Shown: piece by piece, positions 1 through 6,737 of the stretch | Layout: every line of letters begins with the position of its first letter | Numbering within the stretch: position 1 is the first letter of the stretch | DNA from: an uncultured Clostridia bacterium | GTDB taxonomy: Bacteria; Bacillota; Clostridia; Christensenellales; Borkfalkiaceae | Length of the DNA stretch: 64,000 nt | NCBI GenBank assembly: GCA_947597925.1 | Contig: CANQFA010000001.1 | Coordinates: 248,001-312,000, forward strand | Reading direction: 5' to 3' | The notes under the pieces: generated by a model | The model's database searches: none | The model's input: the letters and a program-made list of their open reading frames with translations, nothing else | What the model was told of the DNA's origin: nothing | Position numbers and translations under genes: made by a program

Positions 1-25
1 TCCATATTTGTACGTCTATCTCCAT

Positions 26-92
26 TATAGCGAAATATAACTATATTGTCAACTCATTTTTAGAAAATTTTAGCTAAAAATTGGAGTAAAAT
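26..92 (+). promoter_or_regulatory. AT-rich leader of the first XRE gene with operator-like palindromes
   Basis: The AT-rich region before the first gene holds TATAG (26-30) facing CTATA (41-45), a -35-like TTGTCA (46-51) and a perfect 12-bp palindrome TTTTAGCTAAAA (68-79). No good -10 sits at 17 bp from the TTGTCA; TAAAAT (87-92) is the best -10-like hexamer. Palindromes just upstream of an XRE gene suggest an autoregulatory operator. That is inference. Confidence 0.35.
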
Positions 93-113
93 AGGGGAAA
101 AGGAGGTGTAAAA

Positions 114-431
114 ATGGACGTCATCGGGAGATTGAATGACCTGCGCCTGAAGAGAAACATGAGCGTCTACCGACTGGCCGAGCTCTCCGGCATCAACCAA
201 TCCACGCTTGCAAATACCTTTTCCCGCGGCACGTCGCCCTCTCTGAAGCATCTCGAGATGATGTGCGAGACGCTCGGGGTGACCCTGTCGCAGTTTTTCG
301 CCGAGGACGAGGTGCCCATGCGCCTCACCCGCGAGGAGAGCGAGCTCATCGCCAACTTTCGGCGGCTGCCCGAGGAACTACGCCGCGCCGTGGCCGAGAT
401 CGTCAACACCGTTCCCTCCCTGCGCAGCTGA
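114..431 (+). CDS. XRE-family helix-turn-helix regulator, 105 aa
   Basis: Small DNA-binding protein. An XRE/Cro-type helix-turn-helix occupies about residues 5-60: RLAELSGINQSTLANTF forms helices 2 and 3, followed by SPSLKHLEMMCETLGVTLSQFF. A short acidic, helical tail (about 68-105) may dimerise; no ligand or membrane domain is present. The start is set by a strong AAAGGAGGTG ribosome binding site about 7 nt before ATG. It is a single-gene unit with its own terminator at 443-477, ahead of the ylxM-ffh operon. Palindromes upstream suggest autoregulation. Its target is unknown, and the domain assignment is secure. Confidence 0.9.
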   Translation: MDVIGRLNDLRLKRNMSVYRLAELSGINQSTLANTFSRGTSPSLKHLEMMCETLGVTLSQFFAEDEVPMRLTREESELIANFRRLPEELRRAVAEIVNTVPSLRS

Positions 432-442
432 AAAATTTTTCC

Positions 443-477
443 ATCCGTCAAGGGAAATCGCTTGACGGATGTCTTTT
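443..477 (+). terminator. Intrinsic terminator of the XRE gene
   Basis: A perfect 10-bp stem (443-452 with 461-470, loop 453-460) is followed by GTCTTTTTAT. It starts 12 bp after the XRE stop. Its right arm also carries the -35 hexamer of the next promoter. Confidence 0.85.
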
Positions 478-520
478 TATCTGCTATAATTTCCTGTGTC
501 AAGGGGAATCGCTTGACGGA
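447..520 (+). repeat. Two near-identical dyad repeats flanking the ylxM promoter
   Basis: A 23-bp dyad sequence is present at 447-469 and again at 498-520, 22/23 identical and 51 bp apart. Each contains GTCAAG and CTTGAC arms. The first copy forms the upstream terminator stem. The second lies at the start of the ylxM transcript and abuts the GGAGG ribosome binding site (518-522). Confidence 0.85.
462..490 (+). promoter_or_regulatory. Promoter of the ylxM-ffh-rpsP-khpA operon
   Basis: TTGACG (462-467), a 17-bp spacer and TATAAT (485-490), with TGC before the -10 (extended -10). The -35 is inside the 3' arm of the preceding terminator, so termination and initiation signals overlap. Confidence 0.85.
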
Positions 521-527
521 GGTGCGT

Positions 528-959
528 ATGCAGATGGCGACCGTAAAGGGCGACCGCCTCGCGGACATACCGCGAAAAGGGGCGGAGGAGCGCCTCCGCT
601 ATCTCGGCCTCTTCGATACTTACGGGCCCCTCCTCACCCCCCTCCAGCAGGAGATGTGCGAGCGCAGTTTTCTCTGCGACCTCTCCCTTTCGGAGATCGC
701 CGAGGAGAAGGGCGTCTCCAAGCAGGCCGTCTCGGACACCCTCAAAAAGAGCAGGGAGCTCCTCGACCTCTACGAGGAGAAATTGCACATCAAGAGGGAC
801 AATGACGAGTATTCCCTTGCGGTCTCCGACATGATGACGCGCGTCACGCGGGCGCTCGGAGAATTTACCCGCCTGCACCCCGAATTTTCCGAAGAGATGG
901 CTGCGATCGCGGACATGGTAGCGGTCGGCGAGGTCATCGGCCCCGACGAGGAGGATTAA
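528..959 (+). CDS. ylxM: YlxM-like SRP-associated HTH protein
   Basis: A 143-aa protein of the YlxM/UPF0122 family, a sigma-region-4-like helix-turn-helix protein that is co-transcribed with ffh and is thought to modulate the signal recognition particle. The core (about residues 20-90) shows GLFDTYGPLLTPLQQEM and SLSEIAEEKGVSKQAVSDTL, both typical of the family; the C-terminal 50 residues are lineage-specific. ATG 528 lies 5 nt after GGAGG; an in-frame ATG at 534 is possible. The stop codon directly abuts the ffh start. A stem-loop ends at the ribosome binding site and could affect translation. Confidence 0.88.
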   Translation: MQMATVKGDRLADIPRKGAEERLRYLGLFDTYGPLLTPLQQEMCERSFLCDLSLSEIAEEKGVSKQAVSDTLKKSRELLDLYEEKLHIKRDNDEYSLAVSDMMTRVTRALGEFTRLHPEFSEEMAAIADMVAVGEVIGPDEED

Positions 960-2279
960 ATGGCACTCTTTCAATCGCTCTCCGAGCGGCTCAACCATAT
1001 CTTTTCCAAGCTCACGAAGCGCGGGAAGCTCACCGAGCTCGAGATAAAGGGCGCGATGCGCGAAGTGCGGGTCGCCCTCCTCGAGGCGGATGTCAACCTG
1101 AAGGTCGTGAAGAGCTTTATCAGCGACGTCTCCGAAAAGGCAGTCGGCCAGCAGGTCTTGGAGAGTCTCAACCCCGCCCAACAGGTCATCAAGATCGTCA
1201 ACGACGAACTCATTGCCCTGATGGGGTCGGGAAATTCCAAGCTCGAGGTCGCCTCCAAGCTCCCCACCGTCATCATGATGTGCGGTCTGCAGGGCGCGGG
1301 CAAGACGACGATGTGCGCCAAGCTCGCCGTCCTCCTCAAAAAACAGGGCAAGAAGCCCCTGCTCGTCGCGGGCGACATCTACCGTCCCGCCGCCATCGAC
1401 CAGCTCAAGGTCGTGGGGGGCAAGGCGGGCGCCGAGGTCTTCGAAAAGGGGACGCAGGACCCCGTCAAGACGGCGAAAGAGGGGGTCGAGTACGCCCGCA
1501 GGATGGGCTTCGACACCGTCATCATCGATACGGCAGGCCGCCTGCATATCGATGAAAAGCTCATGGTGGAGCTCGAAAATATCACCAAGGCGGTCGAGGT
1601 CACCGAGATCCTGCTCACCGTCGATGCCATGACGGGGCAGGACGCGGTCAATGTGGCCGAGACCTTCAACAGCCGTCTCGGCGTCACGGGGGTCATCCTC
1701 ACCAAGCTCGACGGCGATACGCGCGGCGGCGCCTGCCTCTCCATCAAGGCGGTCACGGGCAAGCCCATCAAGTTCATCGGCGTGGGCGAGAAGATCACCG
1801 ATCTCGAGCCCTTCTACCCCGACCGCATGGCGAGCCGCATCCTCGGCATGGGCGATGTGCTCTCCCTCATCGAGAAGGCGCAGGAGGCCGTCACCGAGAA
1901 GGAAGCCAAGGAGATGGAGCGCAAGATCCGCGAGAACTCCTTTACCCTCACCGACTATCTGGCACAGTTTGAGATGCTTAAGAAGATGGGCGGTGCGGGC
2001 GCACTCATGAGCATGCTCCCCGGGGCGGGCAAGCTCAACCTGAAGGAGGGGGACATCGACGAGAAGAAGCTCGAGCGCTTCCGCGCCATCATCCTCTCCA
2101 TGACCCCGAAGGAGAGGGACAACCCGCAGATCATCGCCTCCTCGAGGAAGAGGCGGATCGCTTTGGGCTCGGGCACCTCGGTGCAGGACGTCAACCTGCT
2201 CCTCAAGCAGTACGATCAGACGAAGGAACTCATGCGGCGCATGAAGGGCGGAAAGGGAAAATTCCGCATGCCCTTCTGA
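960..2279 (+). CDS. ffh: Signal recognition particle GTPase Ffh
   Basis: SRP54 homologue, 439 aa, the usual length. It binds signal peptides as they leave the ribosome and, with 4.5S/SRP RNA and FtsY, targets membrane proteins. Domains in order are the N helical bundle (about 1-90), the G domain with P-loop GLQGAGKTT (109-117), DTAGR and TKLDGD motifs, and a methionine-rich M domain ending with the RNA-binding GSGTSVQDVN region. It starts one base after the ylxM stop. No SRP RNA gene is visible nearby. Confidence 0.98.
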   Translation: MALFQSLSERLNHIFSKLTKRGKLTELEIKGAMREVRVALLEADVNLKVVKSFISDVSEKAVGQQVLESLNPAQQVIKIVNDELIALMGSGNSKLEVASKLPTVIMMCGLQGAGKTTMCAKLAVLLKKQGKKPLLVAGDIYRPAAIDQLKVVGGKAGAEVFEKGTQDPVKTAKEGVEYARRMGFDTVIIDTAGRLHIDEKLMVELENITKAVEVTEILLTVDAMTGQDAVNVAETFNSRLGVTGVILTKLDGDTRGGACLSIKAVTGKPIKFIGVGEKITDLEPFYPDRMASRILGMGDVLSLIEKAQEAVTEKEAKEMERKIRENSFTLTDYLAQFEMLKKMGGAGALMSMLPGAGKLNLKEGDIDEKKLERFRAIILSMTPKERDNPQIIASSRKRRIALGSGTSVQDVNLLLKQYDQTKELMRRMKGGKGKFRMPF

Positions 2280-2319
2280 GAAAGATAAAAAATCAACATC
2301 AAGTTGGAGGTAAATAGCA

Positions 2320-2613
2320 ATGGTCAAGATGAGATTGGTGAGAATGGGCGACAAGAAGTCTCCCGTCTACCGCATCGTGGTGGTTGACGCGCGCAAGGCG
2401 GCAACGGGTGAGTATATCGAGAAGATCGGTTTCTACGACCCCAAGTCTGAGCCCGTCACGCTCGAGGTCGATGCCGAAAAGGCACGCGACTGGCTCGCGA
2501 AGGGCGTGCAGCCCACCGAGACGGTGAAGAGCCTTCTCGTCCGCGCGGGAGCCATAGAGAAGAGCGACAAACTCTCCCCCGCCAAGACGAAGGGCAAGAA
2601 AAAGAAGAAGTAA
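2320..2613 (+). CDS. rpsP: 30S ribosomal protein S16
   Basis: A 97-aa S16 protein of the small ribosomal subunit. The start MVKMRLVRMGDKKSPVYRIV is diagnostic, and a Lys-rich tail ends in KGKKKKK. TTGGAGG about 10 nt upstream supports ATG 2320. It lies 40 bp after ffh and 14 bp before khpA, the standard ffh-rpsP-khpA order. The usual followers rimM, trmD and rplS are missing from this locus. Confidence 0.98.
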   Translation: MVKMRLVRMGDKKSPVYRIVVVDARKAATGEYIEKIGFYDPKSEPVTLEVDAEKARDWLAKGVQPTETVKSLLVRAGAIEKSDKLSPAKTKGKKKKK

Positions 2614-2627
2614 GCGAGGACGAAATC

Positions 2628-2867
2628 ATGCTGGAGCTCATCAAGTATATCGTGGAGACCTTCGCCGAAGAGAAGGACAAGATCCGCTACGAGGTCGAGG
2701 AGGCGGAAGACGCCATCAATGTGACGGTGTATCTCGCCGACTCCGACATGGGCAAGGTCATCGGCAAGCAGGGGAAGATCGCAAAGGCGCTCAGGACCCT
2801 CGTGCGATCGGCGACCCCCAGAGAGTCCAAGAAGTACAATGTCGAGATCAAAGAGATCGAAGAGTAA
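2628..2867 (+). CDS. khpA: KhpA KH-domain RNA-binding protein
   Basis: A 79-aa single KH-domain protein (KhpA/YlqC). In relatives it pairs with KhpB and binds RNA, affecting cell division and envelope growth. The KH GxxG loop is seen in GKVIGKQGKIAKALR (residues about 43-57). It is the last gene of the operon; a strong terminator follows 10 bp after the stop. Length and position match the family well. Confidence 0.95.
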   Translation: MLELIKYIVETFAEEKDKIRYEVEEAEDAINVTVYLADSDMGKVIGKQGKIAKALRTLVRSATPRESKKYNVEIKEIEE

Positions 2868-2877
2868 ACCATGTTCT

Positions 2878-2910
2878 CAAAAAAGCGTGCCGCGCGGCAC
2901 GCTTTTTTTG
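2878..2910 (+). terminator. Terminator of the ffh-rpsP-khpA operon
   Basis: A perfect 20-bp GC-rich palindrome (2884-2903) is flanked by A-run and T-run. It ends the operon immediately after khpA, so rimM/trmD/rplS are not co-transcribed here. Confidence 0.92.
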
Positions 2911-2941
2911 ACGACTCTACGTCATTTCAAACGCAGAAGAA

Positions 2942-3115
2942 CTTGCTTGGCGCCCCCTCGAGGGGGAGCCGGCGAGCGAAGCGAGGCTGAGGGGGGGAAA
3001 TGGGAACGGCATCGGAAGAGCACCCCTTTTCCCCGCTCGTTCCTCGCGGGGACTTTCCCCTCAAGGGGACAGCAGGCGACACCCTTTTCCCCCTCAAGGG
3101 GACAGCAAGGCCTTT
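2942..3115. repeat. REP-like palindromic and direct repeats in the khpA-pgi gap
   Basis: The 330-bp gap between khpA and pgi holds no credible gene. It contains a CCCCTC/GAGGGG palindromic block (about 2952-2997, with a GCGAGCGAAGCGAGG core). Two direct copies of a unit ending TCAAGGGGACAGCA follow (3053-3074 and 3084-3106). The pattern resembles dispersed intergenic repeats of gut Firmicutes; that comparison is from memory. Confidence 0.6.
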
Positions 3116-3200
3116 TGACATATGTGTCTTCGGACATGCTATGGGGATTTTCGCTCATCTGCATCTTCGCACATATGCGTCCCATGCAAAACAATGCATA

Positions 3201-3229
3201 AAAAAGCCGCTTGTAAAAAGCGGCTTTTT
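3201..3229 (-). terminator. Terminator of pgi
   Basis: A 12-bp stem (3201-3212 with 3218-3229), loop GTAAA. Read on the minus strand it ends in a T-run. It lies 14 bp after the pgi stop. Confidence 0.85.
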
Positions 3230-3242
3230 CGAGGAAAAATTT

Positions 3243-4670
3243 TCAGACGATGCAGTCGGGATCGGATGCGGCGCGGTCGAGGTCGCGCTTCATGAGGTCG
3301 TAGCCGGGCTTTCCGAGCAGGGCAAAGGTGGCCTTTTTTCCCGCCTCCACCCCGGGCTGATTGTAGGTGTCGATCCTCAGCATGGCGCCCGTGTAGGCGG
3401 TCTGCAGTTCGAAGAGGAAGAGGAGCTGCCCGAGCGTGAAGGCATTGACCGCGGGCAGGAGGATGGTGTAGTTGAGGCGGCCCGCCTTGGTGAGGGCATA
3501 GGCAGTCGCCTTGTTCTCCGCCTGAATGAGCTCCTCGAGGGTGTGCCCGCCGAGGAAGGAGACATCGGGAATGCCCTCCGCGCCGTGCGGGATCTCGCCC
3601 TTTTCGGCATAGCTCCCCACGGAGAGGAAGGTGACGACCTTGTCATAGGGCCCCTCGGTATAGAGCTGGACCTGCGAGTGCTGGTCGGTCACGCCGAGCG
3701 CCTTTACGGGGGTCTGCCCCACATGGCAGGGCTCGCCGTCGAGGGTCACATTCTTCCCGAGCGACTCCGCCCAGAGCTGCGCGTACCAGTCGGAGACATA
3801 GCGCAGGTTATCCGAATAGGGCATGAGCACGCTCACATTCTTTCCGTCATTCATGGCGATGTACTGCAGCGTGGCGCACATGAGGGCGGGATTTTTCCGG
3901 AAGTCCGCCGACTTGCACAGCTTATCCATGTAGGCCGCGCCCTTCAGGAGGGTCTTGATGTCGATGCCGAGCACGGCCGCGGGAAGGAGCCCCACGGGAG
4001 AGAGCTCGGAAAATCTTCCGCCCACGCCGTCGCCGAGCACATAGCTCTTGACGCCGCCGAGCTCCTTTGAGAGTTTCACGAGGTTGCCGCGGGCGGCATC
4101 GGTCGTGAAGATGAGGTGCTCTTTGGGATTCACGCCCGCCTTTTTGAGGGCATCGGTGATGATGAGGTACTGCGCCATCGTCTCACTCGTCGCGCCCGAC
4201 TTGGAGATGACATTGAAGCAGGTCTTTCTGACGTCGATGATGTCGAGCAGGGCCTTCATGCGCACGGGGTCGATGTTGTCCTCCACATAGAAGCGCGGTG
4301 CCCTGCGCTTGGAGCGGGGGAGTTCGTTGTGATGGAGATGGCAGAGCGCCGTAAACGCCATGGAGGGTCCGAGCGCGGAGCCGCCGATGCCGAGCACGAC
4401 GAAGGCATCGAACTTTCTGCGGATGAGCTTCGCGGTCGCGAGGATATCCTCGACCACCTCGCCCTGGTTGTAGGGAAGTTCCGTCCAACCCATGAAGAGT
4501 TCGTCTTTCCCGCGGTTTTCCGAGACATAGGCGTGTGCCGCCCTCGCGAGCTTTCTGTGCCCCTCGAGGGTCTTTGCGGAGATGCCCTTGTCGCCGAGCA
4601 GTCGGTCGGTCATGTTTGTGTAGTCAACGGTGATGCGGAGCTCTTTTCGCATTGCCTCGCTAAGTTTCAT
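3243..4670 (-). CDS. pgi: Glucose-6-phosphate isomerase
   Basis: A 475-aa enzyme interconverting glucose 6-phosphate and fructose 6-phosphate in glycolysis and gluconeogenesis. The length is near that of the short Bacillus-type PGI. Diagnostic motifs include NVISKSGATSET (phosphate-binding SIS region) and GGRFSELSPVGLLPAAVLG, the family signature. ATG is preceded by TAAGGAGG at ideal spacing. It is monocistronic, with its own promoter (4697-4725) and terminator. Cytosolic. Confidence 0.98.
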   Translation of the reverse strand: MKLSEAMRKELRITVDYTNMTDRLLGDKGISAKTLEGHRKLARAAHAYVSENRGKDELFMGWTELPYNQGEVVEDILATAKLIRRKFDAFVVLGIGGSALGPSMAFTALCHLHHNELPRSKRRAPRFYVEDNIDPVRMKALLDIIDVRKTCFNVISKSGATSETMAQYLIITDALKKAGVNPKEHLIFTTDAARGNLVKLSKELGGVKSYVLGDGVGGRFSELSPVGLLPAAVLGIDIKTLLKGAAYMDKLCKSADFRKNPALMCATLQYIAMNDGKNVSVLMPYSDNLRYVSDWYAQLWAESLGKNVTLDGEPCHVGQTPVKALGVTDQHSQVQLYTEGPYDKVVTFLSVGSYAEKGEIPHGAEGIPDVSFLGGHTLEELIQAENKATAYALTKAGRLNYTILLPAVNAFTLGQLLFLFELQTAYTGAMLRIDTYNQPGVEAGKKATFALLGKPGYDLMKRDLDRAASDPDCIV

Positions 4671-4696
4671 AGTTGTCCTCCTTAGGTGTCCATCTT

Positions 4697-4725
4697 ATTA
4701 TAGCACGAACGGAAAAAATAGGCAA
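4697..4725 (-). promoter_or_regulatory. pgi promoter
   Basis: Minus strand: TTGCCT (4725-4720), a 17-bp spacer and TATAAT (4702-4697), with an extended -10 TGC. Confidence 0.85.
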
Positions 4726-4774
4726 GAAAGGAGGTCACGATTTAGGAAAATATTTCGCGTAAAATATAAATATT

Positions 4775-6301
4775 TCACCCCGAGGGAGAGGGCCTTGCCG
4801 CCCTCCGCCCGTGAAACGGCAAAAACTTTTTGAGAAAGGCCGCGGCATCGAAGAGACGGCACACCTTGAAGAGGAGAAGCTCGGCCGCGGAGAGGAGGAC
4901 GAAGAGGAGGACGAGCACCCAGACATAGTCGAGGCAGAGCATGAGCACCGCGCGCACCCCCATGCCCGCGACGGAGAGCGCGAAAATGATACAGGAGAGG
5001 AGGAGGGCATATTTCCCCGAGCGCAGCCTCCCCGTCTTTTTCGCGAGGAGGGCGAGGGAACAGACGGCGGAGAGGGTATAGTCCGCGGCCATCCCGAGGA
5101 GGAGGGCGCCGCTCCCCATGAGCGGGGCGAGCGTCCACGCCGTGAGGAGCATGGCGGCCGAGCCGAGGACGAAGAAGAGGAGGGTCTCCCGCTCACAGCC
5201 CATGGAGTTGAGCAGGCTCGTCGAGATCATGGTGAGGCTCATGGGCACGAGGATGAGGGCGCTCCGCGAGATGAGCATCCCGCTCTCGGCATTGGAGTAG
5301 AGGAAGACGCCCACGCCCTCCCCGCATACCGCAAGGAAGGGGATGAGGGCGCCCGCGATGAGCAGGGTCGCATCGAGCGCCTTTTTCACGAGACGGGAGA
5401 GGGTCTCGCGGTCTCCGCGGTAGTAGCTTTCCGAGAGTTCGGGGACGAGCACGAGGGCGATGGAGCTGATGAGCGAGCAGGGGATGGTGAGGATGGGCAT
5501 CACCATGCCGCCCACCACGCCGTATTCGCTCATGGCGCGTGCCTTGGACATCCCCGCCGCCATGAGGCGCATGGGGAAGAGGACGGAGATGAGGGAATTG
5601 ACGAGGGAAGAGGAGGTGCGCATGGCGGTCACGGGCAGGGAGGAGCGCAGGAGGGGCCTCCACTCCCCGCGCGGCGAGCAAAATTTCCCGCCCTTGATGA
5701 GGAAGAAGACGAGGGCGATGGAGAAGGAGGCAAGATAGGAGATGAGCACCGCGACGGCCGCCTTGTTGACGTCGGGGACGCCGGTGCGGAAGAGGAGCAG
5801 AAGCGCGATCCCCGCGAGGACCATGACGATCTCCTCGACGAGCTCGATGAGAGAGTAGGCGAAGAAGTGTCGGTTGCCCCAGAAATTGCCGCGGAGGACG
5901 GCATAGACGGAGGTAAAGGAGAGGCCGATGAGGAGGATATAGAAGAGGTCGGCACAGCGGGAGTCCGAAAAGACGGCGGAGAAGGGGGTGCGGAAGAGAA
6001 AGAGAAGGAGAGTGATGGTGAGGCTGAAGGAGAGCGCGAGGAGGATGGCCGCCGTCGTGGCGCGGTGTTCGCCCGCGGGGAAATTTTGCGCGCGGTGCTT
6101 GGCAATGGTGCGGGAGAGGGTGATGGGAAGGCCGGACGACGAGAGGGTCAAAAAGACCGCAAAGACGGAGAGGGCGACCTGATAGACGCCGAGCCCCTCG
6201 GGGCCCAGCGTGCGGGAGAGGATGATGCGGTACAGAAATCCGAGTCCGTGCTCGAAGGCGGCAAAGAGGGTGACGATCGCCGCGGTCCCGTATAAGTTCA
6301 T
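4775..6301 (-). CDS. SpoVB-like MOP-superfamily polysaccharide/lipid flippase
   Basis: About 508 aa, with about 14 predicted membrane helices spanning the whole protein. The N-terminal FEHGLGFLYRIILSRTLGPEGLGVYQ is typical of the SpoVB/MurJ-like MOP exporters that flip lipid-linked sugars. In Bacillus, SpoVB acts in spore cortex formation under sigma E. I chose ATG 6301. An in-frame TTG at 6337 has no ribosome binding site, while ATG 6301 sits just after a sigma-E-like promoter (6307-6335). The gene is divergent from the LysM gene. SpoVB versus a paralogous flippase cannot be settled here. Confidence 0.85.
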   Translation of the reverse strand: MNLYGTAAIVTLFAAFEHGLGFLYRIILSRTLGPEGLGVYQVALSVFAVFLTLSSSGLPITLSRTIAKHRAQNFPAGEHRATTAAILLALSFSLTITLLLFLFRTPFSAVFSDSRCADLFYILLIGLSFTSVYAVLRGNFWGNRHFFAYSLIELVEEIVMVLAGIALLLLFRTGVPDVNKAAVAVLISYLASFSIALVFFLIKGGKFCSPRGEWRPLLRSSLPVTAMRTSSSLVNSLISVLFPMRLMAAGMSKARAMSEYGVVGGMVMPILTIPCSLISSIALVLVPELSESYYRGDRETLSRLVKKALDATLLIAGALIPFLAVCGEGVGVFLYSNAESGMLISRSALILVPMSLTMISTSLLNSMGCERETLLFFVLGSAAMLLTAWTLAPLMGSGALLLGMAADYTLSAVCSLALLAKKTGRLRSGKYALLLSCIIFALSVAGMGVRAVLMLCLDYVWVLVLLFVLLSAAELLLFKVCRLFDAAAFLKKFLPFHGRRAARPSPSG

Positions 6302-6306
6302 GCCAT

Positions 6307-6335
6307 ACCCTATGACCGTCTGCCGAAAAATATGC
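6307..6335 (-). promoter_or_regulatory. Sigma-E-like promoter of the SpoVB-like gene
   Basis: Minus strand: GCATATT (6335-6329), 14 bp, then CATAGGGT (6314-6307). This fits the Bacillus sigma-E pattern KMATATT-n14-CATAnnnT. ATG follows 5 nt later, so the mRNA would be nearly leaderless. No vegetative promoter is evident. Confidence 0.55.
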
Positions 6336-6341
6336 AAGGGG

Positions 6342-6370
6342 GCATAACGGGGGAGGAGGATGCATAGGGT
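6342..6370 (+). promoter_or_regulatory. Sigma-E-like promoter of the LysM gene
   Basis: GCATAAC (6342-6348), 14 bp, CATAGGGT (6363-6370), and ATG 5 nt later. It is a mirror image of the promoter serving the divergent SpoVB-like gene: the -10/start regions match over 16 of 18 positions. Confidence 0.5.
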
Positions 6371-6375
6371 AAGGC

Positions 6376-6660
6376 ATGGATCTTCGGCTCATCCGACCCC
6401 TGCGCTACCGCGTCAAGCGGGGGCAGACGGTCTCCTCCATCGCCCGCACCTATTCCCTTCCGCCCGCCCTCCTCGCCGCCGCAAACGACCTCAAAGAGGA
6501 GGTGGAGGCGGGGGACATCCTCCTCATCCCCGCGACAGAGGGGGATCTGTACACCGTGCGCGGAGGGGAGAGCCGCGCCCTCCTCTGCGGTTCGGCGGAA
6601 AAGTTCGAGGAGAAGAACGGCACGAGCCTCCTCTATATCGGGCAGACCGTCCTCCTGTAG
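6376..6660 (+). CDS. Small double-LysM protein, probably spore envelope
   Basis: 94 aa with two LysM-like repeats and nothing else. The first, about residues 10-52, runs from YRVKRGQTVSSIA to GDILLIP. The second, shorter one, about 57-94, is LYTVRGGE to LYIGQTVLL. LysM binds GlcNAc-containing glycans such as peptidoglycan. No signal peptide or anchor is visible, which fits a mother-cell protein laid on the forespore (compare SafA/SpoVID). The sigma-E-like promoter and divergent SpoVB-like gene support this; it remains inference. Confidence 0.8.
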   Translation: MDLRLIRPLRYRVKRGQTVSSIARTYSLPPALLAAANDLKEEVEAGDILLIPATEGDLYTVRGGESRALLCGSAEKFEEKNGTSLLYIGQTVLL

Positions 6661-6673
6661 CGAAAAAAAGGAC

Positions 6674-6702
6674 TTGCCACGCGCGCCGAAGTGTGCTATA
6701 AT
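6674..6702 (+). promoter_or_regulatory. Promoter of the 726-aa RyR-domain gene
   Basis: TTGCCA (6674-6679), 17 bp, TATAAT (6697-6702), extended -10 TGC. A GAGAC/GTCTC hairpin (6709-6723) begins at the expected transcription start and ends directly at GGAGG. Confidence 0.85.
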
Positions 6703-6737
6703 GAGGCTGAGACGGCCTGTCTCGGAGGAAACAAAGG

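Noticed and set aside
477..2354. Long minus-strand open frame opposite ylxM and ffh
   Set aside because: Shadow of GC-rich coding DNA; the plus strand encodes unmistakable YlxM and Ffh, and the minus frame is low-complexity acidic without a ribosome binding site.
2911..3200. Short open frames in the khpA-pgi gap
   Set aside because: They are formed by palindromic repeats, lack ribosome binding sites, and sit between two terminators.
6335..6337. In-frame TTG start for the SpoVB-like protein
   Set aside because: No upstream ribosome binding site, and it lies inside the -35 box of the sigma-E-like promoter; ATG 6301 mirrors the divergent LysM start.
6301..6376. Inverted repeats between SpoVB-like and LysM genes as a second invertible element
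   Set aside because: The spacer is only 48 bp and the repeats are better explained as two divergent -10/start regions of the same sigma class.
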